NCBI RefSeq assembly: GCF_006539725.1
Contig: NZ_BJNO01000003.1
Coordinates: 310,001 to 374,000 of the forward strand
Reading direction: 5' to 3'
DNA: 64,000 nt
Source: Klebsiella terrigena
GTDB taxonomy: Bacteria > Pseudomonadota > Gammaproteobacteria > Enterobacterales > Enterobacteriaceae
Positions 36,554-45,021 of the stretch are shown one piece after another. How positions within the stretch are numbered: the stretch's first letter is position 1; every line of letters begins with the position of its first letter. The notes under the pieces are model-generated. The model did not search any database. It saw nothing but the letters and a program-made list of their open reading frames with translations, and was not told where the DNA came from. Made by a program: the position numbers and the translations under genes.

Positions 36554-37286
36554 GATTTTGCAGCTCGATCGCCAGCGCCTGGCGGAAGCGGGAAAGCAGA
36601 TCTTTTTCACCGGCCAGATGCTGGGCGAGGGTGATGGTTTTATCCGCGTGGTAAATCCGACCGCTGCCCAGCTGTGACTCAAAATCATTGGCCGCCTGAT
36701 GCGCGGCGATCGGATCGGCATCGATCAGGATCACCGCATGCGCGAGCACCACATGACCGCGGCCCTCCGCCATCGGCCGCCAGTACTGCGCGGTTCCGGC
36801 AATTTTACGCGCCTGATCCCCCTGACCGCAGGCGAGGTTATAGCGTCCGTCGCAAAACGAGCCGGTTACCGCCTGGAAGTGGGCATCGACGCCAAAGGTC
36901 GCCAGCGCGCGCTGCAGCAGACCGCAGAGCATCAGATAGATAGGTTCAGCGGCCTCGCCCAGCGGCTGATAGACCGGCCAGGCAAGGCTGAGATTGACGA
37001 TCCCCGGCCCCTGCGGCACGAGGCCGCCGCCGGAGCGGCGCAGCCAAACCGGCCAGCCGCGCGCGGCAAAACGTTCGCTAACGGCGGAGAGCTGGCTAAA
37101 TTTCCGGTAGCTGCCGGGAACCACGAATCCCTGCGGGGCCTGCCACAGCTGGGCCAGCGCCTCGCCGCCGCGGGCCCGCTCGAACAGCGGCAGCTCGGCA
37201 AGCGTCGGGTCAGCGTGGAACTGCAGCGGCAGCTGTTGATGAATGAAGCGCTGCGGCCAGCAGGCCGCTCTGTTGTGCTGGTTCAT
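36546..37286 (-). CDS. lipoate/biotin protein ligase-like protein
   Basis: 246 residues from ATG 37286 (AGGAG upstream). LRRSGGGLVPQGPGIVNLSL corresponds to the RRxGGG substrate loop of LplA/LipB-type ligases, and ARKIAGTAQ carries the conserved lysine. It lacks the small C-terminal accessory domain of E. coli LplA, so it may be an amidotransferase or octanoyl/lipoyl transferase relative. It lies 44 bp behind an MFS transporter gene on the same strand, so the pair is probably co-transcribed. Confidence 0.8.
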   Translation of the reverse strand: MNQHNRAACWPQRFIHQQLPLQFHADPTLAELPLFERARGGEALAQLWQAPQGFVVPGSYRKFSQLSAVSERFAARGWPVWLRRSGGGLVPQGPGIVNLSLAWPVYQPLGEAAEPIYLMLCGLLQRALATFGVDAHFQAVTGSFCDGRYNLACGQGDQARKIAGTAQYWRPMAEGRGHVVLAHAVILIDADPIAAHQAANDFESQLGSGRIYHADKTITLAQHLAGEKDLLSRFRQALAIELQNLS

Positions 37287-37330
37287 GGGGTCTCCTAAGG
37301 GACGACGCTCTTCCGCCGTCCCTGGCGCCG

Positions 37331-38653
37331 TCAGGCGTGCTGAGGCTTTTTCATCAGCATGGCGGTGATGGCCGAGAGCAGGCAGCCGGCGGTCAGATAG
37401 ATGGCGACGCTGTGCCAGGAGCCACCGGAGAAGGTGACCAGCGCGGCGGCGATGAAGGGGGTAAAGCCGCCTCCAACGACGCTGGCGACCTGGTAACCCA
37501 CCCCGGCGCCGCTGTAGCGGTAGCTGGCGCCGAACATTTCGGTGAACATCGGCTGCTGCACGCAAACCACCATATCATGGGCGATATTGGCCAGCATCAG
37601 CGCGAAGAACAGGATCCAAAAATAGGAGTGGCTTTCAAGGGCCATAAAGAACGGGAAGCCGCTCAGGGTGCCGATCAGCGCGCCGGTAATATAGATGCGC
37701 CGACGGCCAAAGCGATCCGCCAGCCAGGCGAAGCACGGAATGGTCAGGCAGCTGATCCCGCCGACAAGCAGGCCGATGTTGAGGAACAGCTCCCGCGGCA
37801 GGCCGAGGTTTTGCGTGGAGTAATTGAGGGCGAAGGCGGTAACGATATACATCGTCAGCAGTTCGCACAGGCGCAGCGCGATAATCAGCAAAAAGGCGCC
37901 GGGATGGCGGAATAACGCTTCGACGACCGGCAGGCGCTTTTTCGCCGCGGCGGGCATCTTTTTCTGCTGCTGATGCTCAAACTCAGCCGATTCACTCATG
38001 CCGTTGCGGATCCACAGCGCTGCCAGCACCAGCACTACACTGAAGAGGAAAGGGAGGCGCCAGCCCCAGCTCAAAAACTGTTCGTCGCTGGTATTGGCGC
38101 TGATGAGCGACACCAGGCCGGTTGCGAGCAGCAGGCCGACGCCATAGCCAATCTGAACCCCGCTGCTGTAGAAGGCCTTTTTATTCTTCGGCGCGCTCTC
38201 GACGGCGAGCAGCGCCGCGCCGCCCCATTCGCCGCCCACGGCAAAGCCCTGGATCGCGCGCAGAAGCACCAGCAGCACCGGCGCCCACCAGCCGATTTGA
38301 TTGAACGAGGGCAGCAGGCCAATGCAGGCGGTGGCGATCCCCATCATCCAGACGGTCATCATCAGCATCCGCTTGCGCCCGAGGCGGTCGCCAAAATGGC
38401 CGAAGATAATGCCGCCCAGCGGGCGGAATAGAAAACCGACGCCAAAAGTGGCAAAGGCCGCCAGCGTGCCCATGGCCGGGCCTATCTGCGGGAAAAACTC
38501 CTTGTTAAACACCAGGGCGGCGGTGATGCCGTAAAGCAAAAAGTCGTACCAGTCGACCACGGCGCCGGCGAAGCTGCCCCACGCCGCTCTTCGCGCGCGA
38601 TGAAGTGAGCGGGCTTCCCCAGCGGGGCGGGGGGATGTAAGCGTTGAGTCCAT
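37331..38653 (-). CDS. MFS transporter, metabolite:H+ symporter (MHS) family
   Basis: 440 residues, 12 predicted membrane segments. The N-terminal block AAWGSFAGAVVDWYDFLLYGITAALVFNKEFFP and GVGFLFRPLGGIIFGHFGDRLGRKRML are hallmarks of the MHS subfamily (shikimate, citrate, proline/betaine and alpha-ketoglutarate transporters), which import carboxylates with protons. The substrate cannot be read. Co-location with a lipoate-ligase-like gene suggests that it might import a short fatty or lipoate-like acid (inference only). Confidence 0.9.
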   Translation of the reverse strand: MDSTLTSPRPAGEARSLHRARRAAWGSFAGAVVDWYDFLLYGITAALVFNKEFFPQIGPAMGTLAAFATFGVGFLFRPLGGIIFGHFGDRLGRKRMLMMTVWMMGIATACIGLLPSFNQIGWWAPVLLVLLRAIQGFAVGGEWGGAALLAVESAPKNKKAFYSSGVQIGYGVGLLLATGLVSLISANTSDEQFLSWGWRLPFLFSVVLVLAALWIRNGMSESAEFEHQQQKKMPAAAKKRLPVVEALFRHPGAFLLIIALRLCELLTMYIVTAFALNYSTQNLGLPRELFLNIGLLVGGISCLTIPCFAWLADRFGRRRIYITGALIGTLSGFPFFMALESHSYFWILFFALMLANIAHDMVVCVQQPMFTEMFGASYRYSGAGVGYQVASVVGGGFTPFIAAALVTFSGGSWHSVAIYLTAGCLLSAITAMLMKKPQHA

Positions 38654-38954
38654 ACCTGTCCTGTCAATCTGTGCTGTTGCTACGTTATCGTTATTGGAAT
38701 GAGACGCACTCTTAACGGCGTCATCAAAGAGACTACCGCGCCGCCGGGCGAGAGAAAAGATTTTTACCCGTCGTCATGCATTAACGGCAAAAAATGTGCA
38801 TTCTACGGCCTGTCATCAGCGGGCGATCGGAAGGTTCTGAAATTATGGATTCTTTTTTAATTGAACAGCTCACAACCTTCCGATGACATCTTTTAAGAAT
38901 TGCTGTAAATGGTTTACAATTAACAGATCTCCAATCCTGGAAATGGTGAGTTAA
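38654..38954. other. intergenic region, divergent MFS gene and periplasmic protein gene
   Basis: 301 bp, increasingly AT-rich towards 38950. TACAAT at 38915-38920 could be a -10 for the rightward gene with TTTAAG (38892-38897) as a weak -35. I see no open frame, hairpin with T-tract or clear operator. Confidence 0.4.
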
Positions 38955-39452
38955 ATGCGTTTACTTTTCGCAGTTTTATTTTGTTTCATAGTTTTACCAA
39001 ATGCATTTGCAGAAAAACTGCCCGCGCCTCAGGGCAAGCCCGTTTTAACCATTTCCGGCCTTATTGGAAATACAAATGTAGGCGATACCGCGGTGTTTGA
39101 TCGCGCGGCATTAGAGAAGCTGGGCATGCAGACCGTCGAAACCACCACCCCGTGGTTCTCCGGGAAAATCCGTTTTGACGGAATTTCCCTTAGCAAGCTC
39201 ATGGACTTAGTCGCAGCAAAGGGTAAGTCGGCGCGGGTTATCGCCCTCAATGACTATACGACGATCGTGCCGATTGATGATTTCCATAAATTCCCCGTTA
39301 TTTTGGCTTTAAAAATGAACGGTGAATATATGCGCGTTCGCGATAAGGGCCCGCTGTTTATTGTTTATCCTTACGACAGCAGTCCTGATTTACAAAATCA
39401 AATCTATTATTCCCGATCGGCGTGGCAGGTTGCGAAAATTATTATCGAGTAA
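38955..39452 (+). CDS. periplasmic molybdopterin-oxidoreductase-fold protein
   Basis: 165 residues with a signal peptide cleaved after NAFA (residue about 19). The body (FDRAALEKLGMQTVETTTPWFSGKIRFDGISLSKLMDLV, VPIDDFHKFPVILALKMNGEYMRVRDKGPLFIVYPYD) resembles the small oxidoreductase domain related to the YedY/sulfite-oxidase fold but lacks a molybdenum-ligand cysteine in the mature part. It precedes a GGDEF-EAL protein by about 155 bp on the same strand. Such pairs recur in proteobacteria; a role as periplasmic sensor or ligand-binding partner is inference. Confidence 0.7.
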   Translation: MRLLFAVLFCFIVLPNAFAEKLPAPQGKPVLTISGLIGNTNVGDTAVFDRAALEKLGMQTVETTTPWFSGKIRFDGISLSKLMDLVAAKGKSARVIALNDYTTIVPIDDFHKFPVILALKMNGEYMRVRDKGPLFIVYPYDSSPDLQNQIYYSRSAWQVAKIIIE

Positions 39453-39608
39453 TAGCCTGTCCCGCCAGGCGTAATTGTGCATAGGGTTTGGACACCGGCA
39501 GGGCTCAGGAATCAAGGCGTATACGGCGTACGCAGAAATTTTGAGCTCTGCCCAGGAGCAAACTGATAAATAAAACAGCCTAATGGGATAGGCTCTAAGG
39601 GTTTGATC

Positions 39609-41534
39609 TTGAATCGAATACTCACTGCCATTATTTTGTCGCTTTTCGTTATCACCGGATACATTACCTATCTGGTGCATGAGCGACAGAGCGAGCTGCA
39701 AAAGTTGACCCGCTATACCGATTCGTGGTCAATCGCGCAGATAGTCTCTGAGTATATGCGGCTGGAAGCGCATCTGGGCTCCTATGCCCTGGGCGTTGAA
39801 GGGGTCGATCGGGATGATGTCCGGCTGCGTCTGGAGATCATGATGGGCCAGATCAAACCGCTAGAGCAGGGGGAGCCGAGCGAGTTTATTCGTAAGGATG
39901 CGGGGCGCCGGGCGACGATTGAGAACCTGATCGCGATTCTGTATCAGCTTGATAAGCAGCTGGATACCATCACCCCGCAGCAGGTAAAGCCGATTTTGCA
40001 GCGCATGGGCGCGCTCGATGGCCCTATGACCGGGCTGGCGTCAATGTCGCTGGCGCAGGATATTAATATTGTTAACCGGACCCACGATAAAATACAGAAT
40101 CTCTATTTTATCTATTCGATTATTTCTATTCTGCTGATCACCATGTGTATTTCTTTAGGCCTGTTAATGCTGCGGCAAAATAACAACCTGCGCCGCGCGC
40201 ACGTCCGCATGAAGCTGCTGGCGAACGATCTGCAGGCGTCTAAAGAGAAGCTCCAGGTGCAAAACCGGCGTTTGCAATACGACGCGTATCATGACTCCTT
40301 GACCGGGATGCCGAACCGCCTCTCCTTCTGGCAAAAGCTGCAGGAGATCGTCAATCAGGTTCGGCCATATAACGGCTCGGCGGTGGTGATGCTGTTCGAT
40401 CTGGACAATTTTAAGGACGTTAACGATACGCTGGGCCACGATTCCGGGGATAAGCTGCTGCAGGATCTTGCCAGCCGGCTCTCCTTTTTCCGCAGAACCT
40501 CCGAAACCCTGTACCGGCTCGGGGGAGATGAGTTTGCGCTGGTCTCCTGTGATTTAAGCGAAGAGCAGGCTCTGGCGCGGGCGACGGTGATCCGCGAAAA
40601 GATTAGCCAGCCGTATCAGGTTTATGATTCGCTGATCAATATTGATGCCTGCATCGGGATTGTTATCTCTGACCGGGAAACTCGTACCGATTATTTATAT
40701 AAATGCGCCGATCTTGCGCTTTATGAGGCGAAAAAAGAGGGCTCGGGCACCGTCCAGATCTTCCGCCCGGGGATGCTCCAGCGCCTGCAGGAGAATAAAT
40801 CCTTTGAGGACGACCTGCTGCAGGCGCTCGATAACGGGGAATTCCGCGTTTACTACCAGCCGATTGCCGATACGATGAGCGGCGAGATTTATGGCTATGA
40901 GGCGCTGGTACGCTGGTTCCATCCGGTGCGCGGCATGGTGCCGCCGACAATATTTATTCCCGTCGCCGAAAAGATTGGCATGATTAACCCGCTCGGGGAG
41001 TGGGTGCTTAAAACCGCCTGTGAGGAAGCGGCGAGCTGGTCATCGCCGCTCAAAGTGTCGGTCAACGTATCGCCCGTTCAGCTGATCAACAGCTCGTTGA
41101 CCGATACCGTTATCTCGGTGCTAAAGCACACGGGGCTGGATCCGCACCGCCTTGACCTGGAAATTACGGAATCAGATGTGTTTAATGAAAACACGCGCTC
41201 TTTGGAAATCCTCAGCCAGCTGCGCGAGCTGGGGATCCAGATTTCTATTGATGATTTCGGTACCGGATACTCCTCATTATCACGACTCAGCTATTTCCCG
41301 TTTGATAAGATTAAAATCGATCGCTCATTTGTGATTAATATTCCCGCGCAGAAAGATGACCTCGATATTGTCCGGCTGATTATCAGCATGGGTAAAAGCT
41401 TGCATATGCGGATCGTAGCGGAAGGCGTTGAAACGGATGAGCAGTTAAAATCTCTTCAGCAATTAGGCTGCGACCTGGTGCAGGGCTACCTGATTGGCAA
41501 GCCGGGGCCGCTGAATACCGCAAGTAATAAATAG
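39609..41534 (+). CDS. membrane GGDEF-EAL protein (cyclic-di-GMP synthesis/degradation)
   Basis: 641 residues from TTG 39609. The TTG at 39603 is rejected because AAGGG (39597-39601) sits only one base before it but seven before 39609. A membrane helix spans residues 5-22, a periplasmic helical sensor region lies between, and a second helix is at about 160-185. GGDEF is intact at 305-309 with catalytic DLDNFKDVND upstream. EAL is at 431-433 with the downstream DDFGTGYSSL, KIDRSF and EGVE motifs of active phosphodiesterases. Both activities are therefore plausible. The periplasmic domain may listen to the upstream secreted protein. Confidence 0.9.
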   Translation: MNRILTAIILSLFVITGYITYLVHERQSELQKLTRYTDSWSIAQIVSEYMRLEAHLGSYALGVEGVDRDDVRLRLEIMMGQIKPLEQGEPSEFIRKDAGRRATIENLIAILYQLDKQLDTITPQQVKPILQRMGALDGPMTGLASMSLAQDINIVNRTHDKIQNLYFIYSIISILLITMCISLGLLMLRQNNNLRRAHVRMKLLANDLQASKEKLQVQNRRLQYDAYHDSLTGMPNRLSFWQKLQEIVNQVRPYNGSAVVMLFDLDNFKDVNDTLGHDSGDKLLQDLASRLSFFRRTSETLYRLGGDEFALVSCDLSEEQALARATVIREKISQPYQVYDSLINIDACIGIVISDRETRTDYLYKCADLALYEAKKEGSGTVQIFRPGMLQRLQENKSFEDDLLQALDNGEFRVYYQPIADTMSGEIYGYEALVRWFHPVRGMVPPTIFIPVAEKIGMINPLGEWVLKTACEEAASWSSPLKVSVNVSPVQLINSSLTDTVISVLKHTGLDPHRLDLEITESDVFNENTRSLEILSQLRELGIQISIDDFGTGYSSLSRLSYFPFDKIKIDRSFVINIPAQKDDLDIVRLIISMGKSLHMRIVAEGVETDEQLKSLQQLGCDLVQGYLIGKPGPLNTASNK

Positions 41535-41610
41535 CTGAGGGTTAATTCTTTACTGCGGATCGGCTAATGCCGAGCCGTCTTACCTTATATTTAATAAAGA
41601 TAATCCTTGT

Positions 41611-41675
41611 TGGGTATAAATAGGGGTAGAGTGAAATTTCTTAAAAAATAATACCCTCAGTGATTAAAAGGGGTA
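41611..41675 (+). promoter_or_regulatory. cluster of NarL-like heptamers upstream of yeaR-like gene
   Basis: AGGGGTA occurs at 41622-41628 and 41669-41675, its near inverse TACCCTC at 41652-41658, and TGGGTA at 41611-41616; TACCTTA at 41581-41587 may be another. NarL binds TACYYMT heptamers, and the E. coli yeaR-yoaG operon is activated by nitrate through NarL. The arms here are not in the classic 7-2-7 spacing, so binding needs testing. GGDEF-EAL ends at 41534; I see no strong terminator before this cluster. Confidence 0.5.
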
Positions 41676-41740
41676 TATCATATGCAATATATTTCCCCGT
41701 TCCCGACCGTGCTCAATGGTGCGGAAAGAGAGGCCGAATC

Positions 41741-42073
41741 ATGCAGCGTATCGTTATTCCTACCCACTACGTGCATACCCGCACAACCCCGCTATGGACC
41801 AAAGAAACGGCACCAGCGTCAATCTGGCAGCGACATCTTGATGCCGGCACGCGGCAGGGCGTCTACCCTCGTCTGGCGGTCATGCAGGGCGCTATACGCT
41901 ATTATGGCTATACGGATGAAACCGCCCCTGAACCTGTCGAAACGATGACGATAGAGGCCGGCCAGTTCGGCGTCTTTCCGGCGGAAAAATGGCACCGTAT
42001 TGAAGCGTTGACGGAAGATACCGTTTTTAACGTGGATTTCTATGTCGATCCTAAAATTCTGATAGAGGGATAA
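41741..42073 (+). CDS. yeaR: YeaR-like DUF1971 cupin protein
   Basis: 110 residues from ATG 41741 (AGAGAGG upstream); the open frame back to 41660 is unsupported. The sequence THYVHTRTTPLWTKETAPASIWQRH, RLAVMQGAIRYYGY and FPAEKWHRIEAL follows the DUF1971 family of E. coli YeaR, a nitrate/nitric-oxide-responsive small cupin. The next gene, 10 bp away, encodes a YoaG-like protein, as in the E. coli yeaR-yoaG operon, which supports the call. Biochemical function is unknown. Confidence 0.8.
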   Translation: MQRIVIPTHYVHTRTTPLWTKETAPASIWQRHLDAGTRQGVYPRLAVMQGAIRYYGYTDETAPEPVETMTIEAGQFGVFPAEKWHRIEALTEDTVFNVDFYVDPKILIEG

Positions 42074-42083
42074 AGCTGAACTT

Positions 42084-42422
42084 ATGAACAGTGAAAATAA
42101 AGGCTATTCATTAGCGGTTGTTAACGGCAACAACGATGAAAAACAAGCAAAAGTCTATCTGAAACCGATGGCACTTTATGTTCCCGATATTGCGGTGCAG
42201 GCGGTAGCAGAACTTATTGGTTCACTGTCGGTGGATAATGAGCAGGGCAAAGGCTTTGTTCTGTCGGTGACCAATAATAATAACGGCATATCGGTAGATA
42301 AAGAATTTGCTACCCTCGTCGAATTACAGGATCCGCTCATTGCCGCCGATGCGGTGAAGGATCTGGTTAATATCGTCCGCGGCTATGAATCGGACGAAGA
42401 GACCAACGTCTGCGGCTGGTAG
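42084..42422 (+). CDS. YoaG-like protein with two DUF1869 units
   Basis: 112 residues. The C-terminal half (FVLSVTNNNNGISVDKEF to NIVRGYESDEETNVCGW) matches the whole of the 60-residue E. coli YoaG, including the final CGW. The N-terminal half (YSLAVVNGNNDEKQ, PMALYVPDIAVQAVAELIG) repeats the same pattern at lower similarity. So this looks like a fusion of two DUF1869 units, whereas E. coli YoaG is a single unit. It is in one operon with the yeaR-like gene; a terminator follows. Confidence 0.72.
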   Translation: MNSENKGYSLAVVNGNNDEKQAKVYLKPMALYVPDIAVQAVAELIGSLSVDNEQGKGFVLSVTNNNNGISVDKEFATLVELQDPLIAADAVKDLVNIVRGYESDEETNVCGW

Positions 42423-42440
42423 CCCAGCCCCGATAAGTCA

Positions 42441-42468
42441 GGCAGACCTCCCCGGCGTCTGCCTTTTC
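42441..42468 (+). terminator. terminator downstream of the yeaR-yoaG pair
   Basis: GGCAGAC (42441-42447) and GTCTGCC (42457-42463) form a GC-rich stem followed by TTTTC. It separates the pair from the catabolic island to the right. Confidence 0.8.
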
Positions 42469-42563
42469 TCCCCGGACAGTATCCCACCTTGGGTCATCAT
42501 CTCCAGAAGTTCTCTCATCCGCCAGGCTCCCTTTCTTTGTCTTCCTGTCTTGATGTTTATAAC

Positions 42564-42577
42564 TAACTAGTTGGTTA
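42564..42577 (+). promoter_or_regulatory. regulon palindrome 1 (isomerase gene)
   Basis: TAACTAGTTGGTTA, exact match to TAACNANNTNGTTA, within the longer near-palindrome 42559-42578. It lies 120 bp before the TIM-barrel isomerase start. The rest of the 275-bp gap from the yoaG-like stop shows nothing else beyond the terminator. Confidence 0.75.
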
Positions 42578-42697
42578 TGTGATGGCGATCGTATTTACCC
42601 AACACGTTCATTTCTATAATCCTTTGTTGAGAAAATTGATGCTCAATTTAGGTGGGTTTTACGTTTTTCAGGCTAAGCAAACAACGAGGTCGCCGAG

Positions 42698-43531
42698 ATG
42701 AATCAACCCGACAGTCGTAAACTGTCTCTTAATACCGCCACGGTGCGGCAGAAATGGCAGCTTAATCAGATCATCGAAGGCTGCGCCCGGCATGAGATCC
42801 GCGGCATTGCGCCGTGGCGCGACCAGGTCCAGGCGCTGGGGCTAAAAGAGTCAGCGCGTCTTATCCGGCATTACGAGCTGGCGCTAAGCGGCTATTGCCG
42901 CGGGGGGATGTTTCCCGGCAGCACCGCGCAGGAGCGCCGCGACAAGGCGCTGGACAACCGACGGGCAGTTGACGAAGCGCTGGAACTCGGCGCTCCGTGC
43001 CTGGTGCTGGTGGTTGGGGGGCTGCCCGCGGGGTCGAAGGATTTGTCCGCCGCCAGGCAGCAGGTGTGCGATGGCTTAAGCGAACTGCTGGAATACGCGC
43101 GCCCGCTCGGCATGCCGCTGGCCATTGAACCCCTGCATCCGATGTATGCCGCCGAGCGCGCCTGTGTAAACACCCTCGCGCAGGCAAACGATCTGTGCGA
43201 CCAGTTAGGTGATGAGGGGCTGGGTATCGCAGTCGATTTATACCACACCTGGTGGGATCCGCAGTTTCAGCAGCAGATTGAGCGCGCGGGCGCGGGCCGG
43301 CTGCTGGCTTTCCATATTTGCGACTGGCTGGTACCGACTGCGGATATGCTGCTGGATCGGGGCATGATGGGAGACGGGGTGATTGATATCCGCAGCCGTC
43401 GTCAGGCGCTGGAGGCGTTAGGCTATACGGGTTTTCACGAAGTGGAGATCTTTTCGCAGCATAACTGGTGGCAGCGGGAGCCGGATGAGGTGCTGGCGAT
43501 GTGTAAACAACGCCACCGCGAATTTGGCTAG
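42698..43531 (+). CDS. sugar phosphate isomerase/epimerase-type TIM barrel protein
   Basis: 277 residues of the AP-endonuclease-2-like family that includes IolE, IolI and hydroxypyruvate isomerase. Expected metal-site acids appear in PLAIEPLHPMY (Glu), GIAVDLYHTWW (Asp, His), FHICDW and GFHEVEIFS (Glu). It is a monocistronic unit at the left end of the island, ending against DUF993. In the family, these enzymes isomerise or epimerise keto-sugars, so it probably acts on a sugar intermediate of the pathway. The exact reaction is unknown. Confidence 0.82.
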   Translation: MNQPDSRKLSLNTATVRQKWQLNQIIEGCARHEIRGIAPWRDQVQALGLKESARLIRHYELALSGYCRGGMFPGSTAQERRDKALDNRRAVDEALELGAPCLVLVVGGLPAGSKDLSAARQQVCDGLSELLEYARPLGMPLAIEPLHPMYAAERACVNTLAQANDLCDQLGDEGLGIAVDLYHTWWDPQFQQQIERAGAGRLLAFHICDWLVPTADMLLDRGMMGDGVIDIRSRRQALEALGYTGFHEVEIFSQHNWWQREPDEVLAMCKQRHREFG

Positions 43532-43574
43532 AGGCGTGATTTACCCAGAGCCGTCGGCTCTGGGTCGTCGCCTC
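43531..43574. terminator. nested hairpin between convergent genes
   Basis: ACCCAGAGCC (43543-43552) and GGCTCTGGGT (43556-43565) form a perfect 10-bp stem with loop GTC; GAGGCG (43531-43536) and CGCCTC (43569-43574) add an outer stem. No T-tract; probably limits read-through between the isomerase and DUF993 genes. Confidence 0.55.
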
Positions 43575-43579
43575 TGTGC

Positions 43580-44743
43580 TCAGAGACCGTAAACCGTGAG
43601 CAGATTCTGCATTCGCCGGGTGGCCAGCGGCGGATTTTGCAGCAGGCCGGCCCGGTCGGCGAGGCGGAAAATTTCAGCATAATGGCCGATCTCCCGCGCC
43701 GACTGCATTCCACCGGCCATCGCGAAGTGGTTCTGATGGCCGTTGAGCCAGGCAAGGAACACAATGCCTGCTTTGTAATATTGCGTCGGTGCCTTGAAGA
43801 TTTCCCGTGACAGGGCAACGGTAGGATTCATCAGGCGGTAGTATTCGTTGCTATTGCCCAGCGCCAGTTCGTTAAGCGCGGCGGCGGCAACCGGAGCGAT
43901 GGCATCAAAAATGCCCAACAGCGCATGTGAATAATAGCCATCTTCCCCTTCAATCAGCTCGGGATAGTTGAAATCATCACCGGTATACATTTTAACCTGG
44001 GGCGGCAGGCGCTTGCGGAAGGCGACCTCTTTTTCCTTACTCAGGAGTGAAATCTTAATGCCCTCCACTTTATCAATGTTGTTACCGATGACCTCAAGCA
44101 CGGTATCAGCGGCGGCGTTGAAATCTGCCGATCCCCAGTATCCGCCCAGCGCAGGGTCAAACATCTCACCCAGCCAGTGAAGAATAATTTTGCCTTTGCT
44201 TTGTTCGAGCAGGCGGTTATATACGGCAAGGTAGTCCTGCGGTGATTTTGCCACTGCGGCCAGGGCCCGACTGGCCATCAGGATAATTTTACCGTCATGC
44301 TTCTCGACCAGCTCCATCTGCTCTTCATAGGCGGCGATGACCTGCGCCAGGGTGGTCGTGGCAGCAGCCTCCAACTGATCGGTACCGACCCCGGCGGCAA
44401 GATCGGCTCCCGGTACGGTTTTCGCCTCCTTCAGAGAGCGCACAATCAGCTCTTGCGCGATATTCCAGCTGACCCCCATGCCGCGCTGAGCGGTGTCCAT
44501 CGCCTCGGCAATATTAAATCCCAGTCGCCACAGATGGTGGCGGTAGGCCAGCGTCGAGTCCCAGTCAATGCGCGGATTGTTCAGCCAGTCCGCGCATTGA
44601 TGCCGGGGATCGATAACCACGTGCGCTGCGGCATAGGCAATCCGATTAAACGCGGGGACGATGGTGCAGGCTCGTTCGTCCGTCGTCACAAGGCGGTAAT
44701 CAGCGATGGTGCCTTGCGGCGTTGGCAGGTCGATTTTCAGCAT
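43580..44743 (-). CDS. DUF993 dihydrodipicolinate-synthase-like protein
   Basis: 387 residues of the DUF993 family, distantly related to DapA/aldolase-type TIM barrels. Notable segments are RLGFNIAEAMDTAQRGMGVSWN, KIILHWLGEMFDPALGGYWGS, EGIKISLLSKEKE (a candidate Schiff-base lysine) and QVKMYTGDDFNYPELI. AAGGG lies before the ATG at 44743. In several bacteria such genes accompany sugar-oxidising clusters, so a retro-aldol or lyase step on a keto-sugar acid is a reasonable guess but unproven. It converges with the isomerase gene and carries regulon palindrome 2 in its leader. Confidence 0.75.
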   Translation of the reverse strand: MLKIDLPTPQGTIADYRLVTTDERACTIVPAFNRIAYAAAHVVIDPRHQCADWLNNPRIDWDSTLAYRHHLWRLGFNIAEAMDTAQRGMGVSWNIAQELIVRSLKEAKTVPGADLAAGVGTDQLEAAATTTLAQVIAAYEEQMELVEKHDGKIILMASRALAAVAKSPQDYLAVYNRLLEQSKGKIILHWLGEMFDPALGGYWGSADFNAAADTVLEVIGNNIDKVEGIKISLLSKEKEVAFRKRLPPQVKMYTGDDFNYPELIEGEDGYYSHALLGIFDAIAPVAAAALNELALGNSNEYYRLMNPTVALSREIFKAPTQYYKAGIVFLAWLNGHQNHFAMAGGMQSAREIGHYAEIFRLADRAGLLQNPPLATRRMQNLLTVYGL

Positions 44744-44761
44744 ATTTATCCCTTCTTTAAG

Positions 44762-44775
44762 TATCTAATTGGTTA
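44762..44775 (-). promoter_or_regulatory. regulon palindrome 2 (DUF993 gene)
   Basis: TATCTAATTGGTTA, one mismatch (third base) to TAACNANNTNGTTA, 18 bp upstream of the DUF993 start codon. This close position would place it in the leader or over the transcription start. Confidence 0.65.
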
Positions 44776-44940
44776 CTTGTAAGGTGTACTTTTTGCTCAG
44801 GTAAAAGTCAAGGCATTCGCGGCGAAAGTGATAACCTGACCGGCCTCCTGTGAGCGGGAAGCGGTCTTTACCGGCAATATTTGTCGCTGAGTTAACAACA
44901 ATTATTTAACCGTATTGACAACAATATTTATTCAATGTAG

Positions 44941-44954
44941 TAACTATCTGGTTA
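44941..44954 (+). promoter_or_regulatory. regulon palindrome 3 (acyl-CoA dehydrogenase gene)
   Basis: TAACTATCTGGTTA, exact match, 67 bp before the acyl-CoA dehydrogenase start in the 277-bp divergent gap. The surrounding 44890-44970 is very AT-rich and probably holds the promoter. Confidence 0.75.
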
Positions 44955-45021
44955 TTTAATTAATGCGTTCGGATGTCGCAAAAAACAGGCGGCATGAATA
45001 ATAGCCGGCAGGAGAATGACC

